The notes beneath the pieces were generated by a model. That model was not told the DNA's origin. It did no database searches and saw only the letters and a program-made list of their open reading frames with translations. The position numbers and the translations under genes were made by a program. This document shows positions 22,531 to 34,000 of a stretch of DNA of 64,000 nucleotides, in pieces. This stretch comes from Aplectana chamaeleonis (lineage: Eukaryota; Nematoda; Chromadorea; Rhabditida; Cosmocercidae): NCBI GenBank assembly GCA_029168955.1, contig JAPDOI010000009.1, positions 1,116,001 to 1,180,000 of the forward strand, given 5' to 3'. The stretch's first letter is position 1, and each line of letters starts with the position of its first letter.

Positions 22531-24059
22531 TTGAACACATTGAAATTTGACCCCTTGCTGTAAGCCGCGGCTGGAAGACAGAACATAAAGGCCCTTCGTC
22601 AGCTCTAGCCTAGTCTATGGACGAGGCCACGGCGGTAGATCTTCGCTCGCGACCGAAACTCCACTGGCCCGTGGCGTACCGATCGCCGCACGGCCCGCCG
22701 CAAACGGCCGCGCCTCGTTCACTCTCTAGACTAGAAATGACAAAAGGTCTATTTGTGGTACCCATGATAGGATTAGCTCAATATAACATTAATCTTGGCA
22801 AAGGGGACAGAAATGCGAGTAGATAGGACGAAGAGAGGGGACCATCGAGTCCACGAGCAGATTGTGGGTGGTGGCTGTGTTCGCAAAGCGAGTGGGAGGA
22901 GCGAAGGGTTGTAATTGGACGTAGCCAGCGTATCCTCCAACCACGGCCCTTCGCTTCTCCCCCTTCCCTTTGGACGCATTAGGACCACCACCCACAAAAG
23001 GAGTTTCCAGAAGAAGTTCGAAAAAAAAACATAAGATTCCTTCAAGAATACTAACAAATCCAGGAAAAAAAAGCGGTAGAAACGCAAGATTTTCTTTGAA
23101 CAGCAACAGCAGGTAAGACGTACAGCAGTAGTGGGAACAGAAGAAATGAAAGGAATGGGAAGAGGAAATGCTTCCGGCGCCCCACTCAGCGGGCTTTTTT
23201 TCCAGTGAGAAGGCGTGAAGGCCGCCCGTAAACAGCTTCACTCACACATACACAACCGATAAACGTCAGATTAGTTTATCCAAAAGCATCCAATAATTCG
23301 ATAAAATCCCTCGACAGGGCACTATACAACGTCATATCACATTTTGATGATTAAACAGATTTACTGTGCAAAAATCACTGACAGGAACAAATCAAATAAC
23401 AAACAAACAAACAACAGGGAGGAAAACCATGCACTTGTACTCGTTATATGGGACCTACAACATTGAATGACAACTCTTTCAAAGAAAAACATAACAATCT
23501 CAAATGAATAAATTATTTCAGAGTAAAACATATATCTGGTTTACTAATATGAACAACAAACTATACCCGTACTTAAAAAAAAAAAAAAACAGAGGAATCT
23601 ACTCAGTTCAAGAAAATCGCTTGAAAATGGGTTTTGATTATGGCAAGAGTTCGAGACTGAATGTCTGCAAGCGACTGTTGACTAGATGACGGAGGCAAAA
23701 GTAGGCAGAGAAGTCGCGAGTTTACCTGAAACAGGCCAAAATCTCAAGTTTTCGATTTTTTTTCCATTTGTTGTCGATCGATTCATCGATTCACTCATTA
23801 TTTGCAATCATTTATTGAGGTCTTCTTTTCAGTCTTTAAATCAAAAATACTGAAAAATACAAATTCGCTATCTCATTTATTTAATTACATATTTGTGAAT
23901 CTAAATATTCGGCACTAATAAACTTTTCGGACTCCAGTCGTCGAAAGAAAAACGTTTCATACAAACTTTGTCCAGAGGAGTTATTCACAGATGTGAGGTC
24001 GATTTCTAGATTTTAGAAAAAAATACGGTAAGTTACGGTGCTTATACAGTACTCTGAGA
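22531..24059. other. Non-coding
   Basis: No gene supported; AT-rich with A-runs. Confidence 0.4.
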
Positions 24060-24300
24060 ACAATAGCCACGACTCATCCGCGACAGTCCGGGATTTCACC
24101 GCAATCCTGGACTGCCCTGCGACTCCCCCGCGACTCTGCCGGGACTCCTCCGCAACCTCTTATTGGATGAAGCTTCCGCGTCTCTCCCGCGTCCTCCCCG
24201 CATCTGTTCCGAGTCTCCTCCGTGCAAACCCGCACCTCCTCGACGTCTCCCCCGCATCTCACCCGCGATTCCCCGGCAGGCACCGAGCCGGAGGAGTCAC
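24060..24300. repeat. Degenerate CCGCGACTC minisatellite
   Basis: Irregular repetition of CCGCGACTC/CCGCATCT/CCGCGTC words about every 14-15 bp. Confidence 0.5.
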
Positions 24301-25825
24301 GGAGAAAAGTCTCAGAGTAGAAAGCCAACATCTTACACTTAGACTAGGCTGAAATACTGCCGCAGGGGAGTTCCTTGAGGTGCCGATCACAAATCCAATA
24401 TCATTTTTTTTCAATTTTAGAAAGAACACGGTAGATTTCCTCTCATTCGGCTACCGTAACCTACCGTAAGCTTTCGAAAATCAGAAAACAGACAACTAAT
24501 TCGCTATCAACACCCCAAAGAACCTCTATTAGGGATGTCTTAATCGATTCGGAGACTTTGACCACACTGCAATATACTATGCTCAGTATACCAACCCTAA
24601 TGTTGCGTAAAACTGGAAACGATTCTCATATTCCTGTTCGACACCAGAAATAACTCCCTGCACAGAGCTTGGGCAAAAAAATCTGAACCTCTGGGGTCCA
24701 AAAAGTGGAATAGTGCCAATTATTCATTCAACAATTTGGTCTATCATCCATTTTTCGGTCCATTCAACACCCATCCATTCGAGCATTCATGTACTGATTT
24801 AAAGGATGAGGGCTGCGAGCAAAGATGTAAACGCGATTTTTTCGAAATGCTAGCTCATTTACAACTTTAATAATAATTTAATTAAATTTTATGATTTTTT
24901 ATTGATCATTTTTTGGTTTACGTTCCTATTTTTCTCTTTTATAGCCATCCTTTCAATTTGATTTGGTTTTTAGTCCCACAATTCTTTAAGGAATGACGTT
25001 CATTTTTCTCAAATATTTTATTTATGCTGTTATTGCTAACTAATAGAACAAGTAACCACTGGTTTACTCAATTGTTTCAGCACTCATATAATCAAACACT
25101 CATTCAGTCATTGTTTTCCCTTTTTCCTTTCTGACTCGTTCATTCAATACTTTATCCATTCAATGAAGCATGCATTAACGGAGTCCTTCCTTCCATCCTT
25201 AATTCACTGATTTCTTCCCCTAGTCATCCATTGGAACAAACAATAACTCATGCGTTCTCGTTCATTTGTTTCTTTACTCTCCCTTTGACTCGTTTCTTCA
25301 TTCACTCTCCCTAAAATCGCTGGCCCGGATTTGCAGCCTGAAAATGGTACGTCGCGGGGTGTGGATATCCACGGGGGGGGCTGAGCAACTCTGGGGTGAA
25401 GAGGGTCTGAGCTCCACCGGGACTACGAGTGGACAACACTGAAGGGGTATACACAGTTAATATTCAGTTCTTTTTCACGAAAAATTCGATCATGCTACTC
25501 TTCACATTTTACAACAAAAAAAAACTGGACCAAATAACGGTTTTGGGTGGGTGAGGATCTGAGAAAATCGCTAAAGTTTGGCTCCCGGGGGGGTCTGAGC
25601 AAAATTGGCCTTGCCCATAACCCCGTCTCGTACCCTGAGCCTGAACCTTTCCAAACAACGGACAAGCGGAGATTTTTTTCTGAAATTGTTTTCCGTTTTC
25701 TGAAGTAATTTAATTTTTAGCTTGTGTGCATTGTGTGCAGAAGAGAATCAATCCGCCAAAATGAAATCTGACTTTGGTTCTTTAAAATTTTTGCTTGCTC
25801 CGATTAAGACCATGGGATCGATGCC
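24301..25825. other. Non-coding, CATTCA-rich low complexity
   Basis: No gene supported; 24,750-25,320 is rich in ATTCATTC/ATCCATTC words. Confidence 0.4.
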
Positions 25826-26306
25826 TTAAAGACACAGTCCAACCTCAGAATCGATTTTTCATTTTTCTGCCTATCTTTGAGAAAATTTCACGCTGATCAC
25901 AACGGTGTCTCCAGAATCGCTCAGAACGCACTACGAACGGAGTTACGGCTCCTCAAACATTTCGATCTTGAACGGCTAGAAGTTCGCAGACGAGTTGTCT
26001 CGAGCCTGTATTTTCTCGTTATTGGCAGACATCGTTCTGCAGCAGGCCACAATATAAAGCCAGACCGAAAACAAATCAAAAAACATAGGTTTTGAATAAA
26101 ATCATTCGCGCGTCTCTTCCCTATTGAGGTCCGAAACCTGTCAGGGGGCGTAACCCATTTTTCATTCAAAGGGGCGTGGCCGACTTTTTCCTAGCTTTTT
26201 CTGGGTTATTCGAGCGAATTGAGATTTCGCGCTTGGCAGGGTTACTATAGGCGGCGACCGGACCATAATACCAATAAATACCTCTGAGGTTGGACTATGC
26301 CTTTAA
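25826..26306. mobile_element. TIR element, TTAAAGACACAGTCC subtype
   Basis: Ends TTAAAGACACAGTCCAACCT and AGGTTGGACTATGCCTTTAA are inverse. It shares the internal AACGGAGTTACGGCTCCTCA and GACGAGTTGTCTCGAGCCTG blocks with the ~490-bp family. Confidence 0.8.
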
Positions 26307-26380
26307 GGCCCGCGGAACCTTGCGTTTACAGACCTTTTCAATCATTTTGCCTTGTCTATACCGGTAGCGCGTTTCCGCGG

Positions 26381-26471
26381 TAGTGCCGTCGCGGCTCCAC
26401 GATATTGCCGTCGCGGCTTTGCGATGTTGCCGTCGCGGCTTTGCGAAGTTGCCATCGCGGCTCCGCGATAG
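26381..26471. repeat. 22-bp GC-rich minisatellite
   Basis: Four copies of TTGCCGTCGCGGCTTTGCGA plus 2 bp. Confidence 0.8.
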
Positions 26472-27025
26472 TCGATACGTCCACGAATGGTTTTGCTTCG
26501 ATTCGAAAATGATTCGAAGGGAACGGAGAGAGCTCTGAACAAAACCAGACCTCTAGAAAAGGGCCAATGGGCGATGTATCGGGACCGAAGCCGGACGTTT
26601 CAGGTCCATAACACTACCCGTCAAAGGGCAGCGGTTCGCCGGATTAAACTACGACTATGTATCTGATCAAACGGTAAGTCATCAATGTCCTACAAGATTT
26701 TAGGATAGTTTCAATTCATGAAGCTCCCTTCGCACAAGAATGATAGAATTAACGTGGGAGTTCACAGCTGGAAGCAAACTGGAGTTAGTGGCTCGATGTG
26801 CGTATGCGGTATCGCGTTATTATCTAGTATCACCAGCCGTCACAATGCCCTGGCAGCAGCCCTGGCAGCGATGGTAGCAATATTAATAGATCTGTACAGT
26901 TTTGCAGATTCATTATTCAGTATCATTGTTACATATTACAGATGTTTGTAAAGGATACTTACGTAACCAACAAAGCTGCATTTGTTCATTGAAATACAGT
27001 GAACAATAGAGGTAGCGGTGTGGAT

Positions 27026-27316
27026 TATACTTGTTCCGAATCGAATAATCGGATGAGTATCCGACTGTTTCAGTCGGATAAAAAAGTCGACTTTTTATTC
27101 GAAGAGTCGGATATTCGAAAAAGTGCGATATCCGACTATAGTCGAAAAGTCGAATATTCGAAAAAGTGCGATATCCGACTATAGTCGAAAAGTCGAATAT
27201 TCGAAAAAGTGCGATATCCGACTATAGTCGAAAAGTCGAATATTCGAAAAAGTGCGATATCCGACTATAGTCGAAAAGTCGGATATTCGAAATAAATTTC
27301 ATTTGGAACAAGTATA
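27026..27316. mobile_element. TIR element with 8-bp duplication and internal 43-bp minisatellite
   Basis: Ends TATACTTGTTCC and inverse GGAACAAGTATA. Directly flanked by GTGTGGAT at 27,018-27,025 and 27,317-27,324. The interior is four copies of a 43-bp unit beginning GTGCGATATCCGACTATAGT at 27,123, 27,166, 27,209 and 27,252. The 8-bp duplication suggests hAT-type mobilisation. Confidence 0.85.
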
Positions 27317-27394
27317 GTGTGGATAGCACCGTTGAGATATGGACTGTCTCATTATCGGCTGAGATAGAGCAGACTACGGCTGCCTCAGGACGGC

Positions 27395-27890
27395 TTAAAG
27401 GCACCGGACACCCAGAAAATTACTTTTTACAGATTTCATCCTTGTTTTGGAGTGGGTCAACACTCGGATCACAATGGTATCTCAAAAATCGTTCAAGACC
27501 CACTATAAACGGAGTTATGGCTCCTCAAAAGTGCCTGCATTTTGAGGGCAGAATTTTAGTGGACGAGTTGTCTCAGGCCAGTATTTCTCTTCATTCACAG
27601 TAGTTGCCCGAGAGCGAGCCAAGATAAGGAGATAGTCCGGCAGTGTACCGTAGAACGACGACTTGTTGACAATTCATCCATCCATTTAGCCGCTATAGAG
27701 TTCAAAAATCGGGAAGGGGGGTGTGGCCTGTGGTGGTGGCTGGAGGAGGTCGGGCCCGTGGTGGTCGCTTATTTCTCGCTTGTTCGGAGGAATTGATATC
27801 TCGCATTTGGCACGTGTTATACTGGAGGGGTCTGCTACACAATCAAATAAAATCACCAAATTCAGGTATGAGGGTGTACTGTGCCTTTAA
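27395..27890. mobile_element. ~496-bp TIR element at the 3' end of ccz-1
   Basis: Ends TTAAAGGCACCGGACACCC and GGGTGTACTGTGCCTTTAA; same subtype as 4,094-4,584 with shared interior. The last ccz-1 exon reads directly into its end on the minus strand. Confidence 0.85.
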
Positions 27891-28096
27891 GCCGACTTTC
27901 AAGGGTCTTAGCTGCCTCAATTTGAACTTTGCAAGACGGAGCATTAGTGGAGCGAAACGCTTCGGAAATGTAATTTGCAAAAATCTCAGAATATACCTTC
28001 TTCAGGACAATCCACCAATCAGACTCAGATTTTGCGAAACATTCACCAAACTCGTCGGCATCCGGTAGAAAACTTGTCAATGATGTGCATACTAAC
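27862..28096 (-). CDS. ccz-1: ccz-1 terminal exon (end uncertain)
   Basis: Acceptor GTTTCAG. Encodes ECFAKSESDWWIVLKK, matching the VKAMSDYWVVGKK segment near the CCZ1 C terminus. The frame then continues 44 codons; the last nine or so and the stop lie inside the TIR element 27,395-27,890. Alternatively GTATAT after LKK (27,996) is a donor and the true last exon was not found. Confidence 0.75.
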
Positions 28097-31000
28097 CTGA
28101 AACCTTACAACTTCGATGCGTCTGGTTGAGCCTCACTGTCATCTCAACTTTTTGAAAAACAACACGCGTGAAAATCTTCAGCAGAAACCTTTCCTTTTCT
28201 TCTGCGCATACTTGAAAACCTATCCATTTTCGCAGAACCTTCACGAAAACGTACCTGCTCACTTCGGGAGGAGGTAAGCCTGGTTTCGGAGTATCGCTAG
28301 ATTGCGTAAAAGATGACGTGAGGCTAAGTGAAGCAGGGTTGAAATACACGTAGTGGAAGTCTGGTGTGGACAGAACATCGGGGCTTTGAGTACCAATACT
28401 GAAATTAATCCGTTGATAAATTCCTCAAATTCTACTTTCTCAAAGCAAGTGCATCTTTGCGACTTTTTCAAACCACCTAAGAAACACACGTTTGCCTGCT
28501 GGAACCGTTTACTGGTCTTAATACTCGACAAACTCGCCCCTTGGAAGAAAAGACCTATCTGCAATTATACCGAGACGAGATACACTTGGTTCTATTGCGT
28601 CCGTGTAGGCGCCTACGCTACTCTCTCCTATTTAGTCCCTCCCTCGATGTCTCTACCGCTCTCTCCGCACACGCACGAGAGGGAATCAAGTAAAAGCCGC
28701 TCCAAAATGAGTAGAAAATATTTCAAATCGTCGTCTGTCATCCACTGTGACAAGCATAACTTTTTGTTAACTAACTTTGATAACTAACTAACTTTGATGT
28801 GACCGTAACTCTTCCTTCCGACTGGTGAGCACAAGAAAATTGATCGATCTACTTTGAGCGACTGTCGCTAAACAATCACCGGCACAAGACGTTATTTACT
28901 GCGTACGCAATTTACGAGGGCTCCCACTTGTACGATCAGCTGCTCATGCTCAATATTACATATATCCTCTGTTTCAGAGTGAAATTTATTTCCGTCAATC
29001 GCGCGCGTATACTGCGTCCCCCACTCCCCCACGCTTTCTCGTTCTCTCTCCCCTCGCACACGCGCGCTAAAGAATAGAGTAAATTTGGCTCCGAACCAGA
29101 GGATATGAAGGCTGTCGAAAAACTTTCTTGCCACTTGGATGTACAGTCGGCACGGATCGCAATGATACTTTGCGTTCCTTTGTCCGTTGTAGAAAACTCG
29201 GTGCACGCATGTTACAACTTATGCGCACCGCGTTTGCGCCAACGCACAATGAGGGACGCAAAGTATCAGTGCGATTCGTGCCGATTGCATTTTGAAAAAA
29301 TCAGCGAAGGTCTTCTGGCCAAACGTGGCACACCGGTCCAAAGCGCAAGCCTTCCTCTATCTAACGATTTTTTTCGATTCCAGCAAAAACTAGTGATTTC
29401 CTAGCTCTATACTTGAATTCAGACCAGATCTTCTGCAATGAGTATGTTCAACTGTTGCTGTTCGTATCCTTTCAGAATCAGATGATGGCATTCGACGATA
29501 TTCTCAGTGGAGTGTGACTCGTGCTTTTAAGCCAGTTTTCGTGACTACGCAGCTCCCTGTCTTGTCCCCTTATCAAAACAAATTCGGCAGCTAAACTTCA
29601 AAGTAAAGTACTATGAGCCACTCCTCACTCAACAGTACGTAGTTTCCCATTCATTGATTCCCTTCAACATCTATGCAAAAGTACAAATAAAATGAAAACT
29701 AAAACTGCGTAGGCTCCACCCACCAATCACCGATTTGAGATGCTACCCTGCTCAGTTCGCTAGACAAATATCCGTCAATGTTCCTTAGCAACTTCCTTGA
29801 TACCTCCTTGTTCGTAAACATGCAAACAGTGGCGTTTAGGCAGCGATACACCATCTAAAAATCTTAGGATAAAGCGAAACAGATGATGATTCAGAGCGAT
29901 ACTCATACCATTTGATATTTAATAAGCTCCTCATTGTCTTCGTCGTCATCAGAGTTGAACAGATACACAGTAGGAAGTGCATCATCTCCTACTAGTGGTG
30001 CATCAATTGTCAGGTCAGAGGGCCCACGTAAAAACCGCCCTTGTGTTGAGCTGAAAGCAAGAAGGAAACTTAGCATACATGATGAACAGGCATAAAATTT
30101 CGATCCCTGAGGGGCACACTGGCCCCGTAGTAGCTTCCCTTAGACCGGCTCCATCGTTGCCGTCGCTGCGATACAATCGCGACGTCTTGGCCCAGCGCAA
30201 TTTGCCGCAAATCGCGACACTACGCCGCGTCTCTCGCCGCAGCAAGTATACATTAGGTTTCGAAAAACGCCAGGAACCGATCGCACTAAGTCTCTGGCGC
30301 AGTTGTGTTGTAGTACGAGGATTGCAAACCATACGTTGCATCAAAATTAGATTTCTATGCGCTCTATACACCGAGGGAGGAGCTCAGACAAGTGTTACGT
30401 TCTGACTTCACGCGCGCGGTAGGAATCTATTCTATTTGCACTATCGCTAGAGCGCGTTCACTGTAACCGTCGCTAGAATTTTAGGGAGCTTATGAAAAAC
30501 GCGCCCTAGCGATGGAGCAAACAAAACTGATTTCCGCCGCGTGCGTTGCGTCAGAAACTAAAACTCGTCCCTCAGTGTGTAGTGCGCCTACAACGCGAAA
30601 ATCACGCTATACGGAACAAGCCACATGGGTATGGCCTTGTTTGCAGTCTGCTCTTTCCCCTCGCAGCAACTGAGATCCTCCCTTCTGTAGTGACTTCGTT
30701 CCTAGTGGCAGCGCGAAGGAGGCAGCCATGAAGATCGATTGGTGACAGTTGATGAGGACTCTAAATTGCTACCGCCGCTGCCACGTTTACCGCTTAATAA
30801 TCAATATTGGGCTCCGCTAGTGATCGCTACAAGAGCAGCGATGCAATACAACATAGAATCTCTCCGCCGCGATGCATCAACCACGTGCGCCTGTCAAGAA
30901 GGGATCGCGTTCGGAACACTTTACAAGGATGCACGATGGAGAAGAAGCCGTTGTCCCTATCCACGACGGAGCGTAACAACGAATTACAAACCAGTTTTAG

Positions 31001-34000
31001 GCGCGACACTTCGTCGATCTACCAGCCACTCTTTCACGTTTAGCAGCTGTTCTGTTACCGTGACGCACAATTTTGAAGGGTCTGCAGAGTTGCAGACACC
31101 GGCCAGTGGTCGCCGAGCGTCCACCTTGACGCGGCGACGAAAATACTCCCGAACATCACGTCGAGGCGTCGATTGCCACTCGCTGGCAGTGGCGTAAGAC
31201 CGCCGCGGCGTCAAGACGCTCTATGGTGCCCCTTGTCGCCCTTCGTGCTTACCCTGCCGCCGAATGTAATCGATGTCGCATCACCTAGCGCTACCGCTGC
31301 AAATAACGCCGCGACTTGTCTGCTGACCTCTTAAGGCCATTGTTATACCAAAAGTTCGCGACTGCGACAGGTTTGGTCAACTGTTACGAATCGTGCCGGG
31401 ACCAGCCCCGTGCAGTACAAATGTGCCATCGTAGGAACACTTTGCAACACCAGTCGCGGTCGCTCGTTTGAAGAGAGATGTTATGCTGAAACGCGAAAAC
31501 CGTGCGGTAATCGGTCGCCTTCGCGGCTCTCCGTCACAGTGCAGGGCACCGCGACGGGTGCCAACGATAGCGACCAAGTCAAATCCGAGCATCGTGCCGT
31601 GTGTTCTTGGCCATGAGCGACAGCGGCGGCTGGCCCTCAGCGACAGCGACGTCGCAGTGTTCAGCGACCGCGATAGGTCTGCCGTGGGGTAAAACAATGG
31701 CCTTACGCCTGCACCTGTATGTTGATTACAGTTCCGCCACGATCAGGTGCGGAACAATGCATTCCTATGATATTGACCAATCGGTGCGGTACGATCGATA
31801 TCATAGAATAACGACGCCTTGTCGTTTGGCTGCGGAACTATGAGGTTGTCAGAAACGTTTCCAGCCACTTTTTTTGTGAATTCATGTGAATTTTGAACGC
31901 TTTTTTTAGCTAAAAGAGACACATCGCTCGGAAGAGCTATTTTTGTAGCTGACGTAATTTTTCGCTCTTTACGGACCGGAGTTCGGCCCAGAGAACGACA
32001 GTACCAAGCTCTCAAAGGCTTCAAATGTGCTATCTACTTTGGCGATTTCGATTACTCGATGGAAAGTGAAGGGAAGCCCTCAATTGTCCCCAGAACCAAA
32101 GATTTCCAATAAATTCCAGCATATAAACTAAATTTTAGAAATCTCCCATTAGAACATAGTATTCAGAAGAAACCAATTCGTGGTTTCAAGCGGTGTATCA
32201 CACTTATTAAAAGATCAACCCTGTAGGTTTCAAAAATTGACTAATTGTAAGTCAGACGGCTGGAAAGTTTTCCTACAGCCTAATACAAATGATGCCATAG
32301 CCACCACGTGCGGCATTCTCGCTGGGGAAGCATCACGCCGACGCGGAGTAAGAACGGGGTTCTGAGCTATTGAACGTCCAGAGAGCATGAGTCAATAACT
32401 TCAAACTTCTGTGAATCATGTACTTTGTCACCAACCGAGACTGATAATCCAGTTCGTCGCCGATCGTCATCGGTAAGAGGCTTTGAGTAAGATAGCGGAA
32501 TAAAGATGGCAAATCGCGTCTTGATAACGAATAATACAGCACTCTATCCTTAATGTATATTATTTAGAACAGTATAAATGGGCCGCATGGGAGAATAGGT
32601 GCTGGACGAACCTGATACAGTACAAGCACTTTCTGGATCAATGGAAACTCCTCCATTAGTTCAGAAATCATGGTGACAACATTCAAATAAGTCGGCCCAT
32701 TCAGTGGGAGAAACGCAGCTCCATTCAAATAATCCAAGAGAGGCATCTTAATTGCAAGGGTGGAACATCTACTTCGAAATGAATTGGAATCCGGATCTCA
32801 CCCTATGCAATTTCAGAAGTGGCAAATACCGGCCAAGGAAATATTCTAACCGCTCTTTGAATTTCTGCTCGTTTCGTTTCCTGAAACATTCATGCCTTTG
32901 TCGCTTTCACAAAACAGCACAACTGTCGATGACGATAGTGTTGTTTGCAGATTTTTCCCCTTTTTGAAAGCATTTTTTGAACGCAAATATATTCGGAGCT
33001 TTGAGAGATCAGGATTTTGAGAAAAAAATCGGTTAAATAGCAAATCACCAGCGATTTCCGGGCTTTTTATGGATCAAGGGTAAATTGAGCTCTTTTTACG
33101 TTTTGAGGGGGAGGGGCACCAAGGGAGATCACGGCTCTGCCGATATACGGCAAAAATGGCGACTCGTTCCTGCCCATGAAACTGTATATGCAGACGCCCG
33201 GATCGTACTGATACTTTGCGTTCCTTATTGTGCATTGGCGCAAACTCGGCGCACGTATTTTTTATCCCATGCGCACTGAATTTGCGCCAAAGCACAACAG
33301 GAAACGCAATAGAATCAGTAGAATCCGTGCCGTCTGTAAGATAGCATTCACATTTTGACCAATTTTTTTATTTGCCGATAGATGGAAATGCGTCGAGTTT
33401 GTGAAAACTTTTTGATCTAATTAGACTTTTCCAGCTTTACGTTGGCAAATTTAGAACTGTATATTGGTATGATTGGTTGAAAGCATTGCCACAACAGGCA
33501 CTGATTTAGATGAAGGCGTGAGCAGGTGTTTCAGACTAGATTTCCACCCTTGCTGGGTTTCAGCCCTTGAGAAAACTCGGAGACAGCTCTAAAAGTTTCA
33601 ACTTTCCCATAGATGTTCAAATCAGGGTTAAACGGGGCGTTGTGACCGATTTCAGCGAAGACACGACCCCCGCACTTTGATGAGCAAGTTTCTTATGAAC
33701 CCCTTATTACTTGGTGAAAATTAAGTCTGAACTTATGCGAACCCCTCCCTGAATTTCAAATGTCTCTTTTTAAGCCGAAATGTGCTGCCGAGATGTCGTA
33801 CGTTCGTGCCGTGGCAGTGTGGAGGAAACAACATCACCTTCGTGCAAACCGACATCACTCCCTCCACCGAGAGGGTTTTCGTCATGGGAGAGTCGCTGGC
33901 TGGCCCCAGCTCTCCTGAAGATTCTACTACAAAGGGCTGGCGTCGAGAGGAATCCTGGACCTGTGCAGAAGTATCAATGTGCCACCTGCAGCAAGAAAGT

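Noticed and set aside
28353..28787. 144-codon plus-strand frame
   Set aside because: Partly antisense to ccz-1 exon 10 and otherwise intronic; no domain seen.
30739..31197. 152-codon plus-strand frame
   Set aside because: Lies in ccz-1 intron 7 with no domain; compositionally like the surrounding GC-rich repeats.
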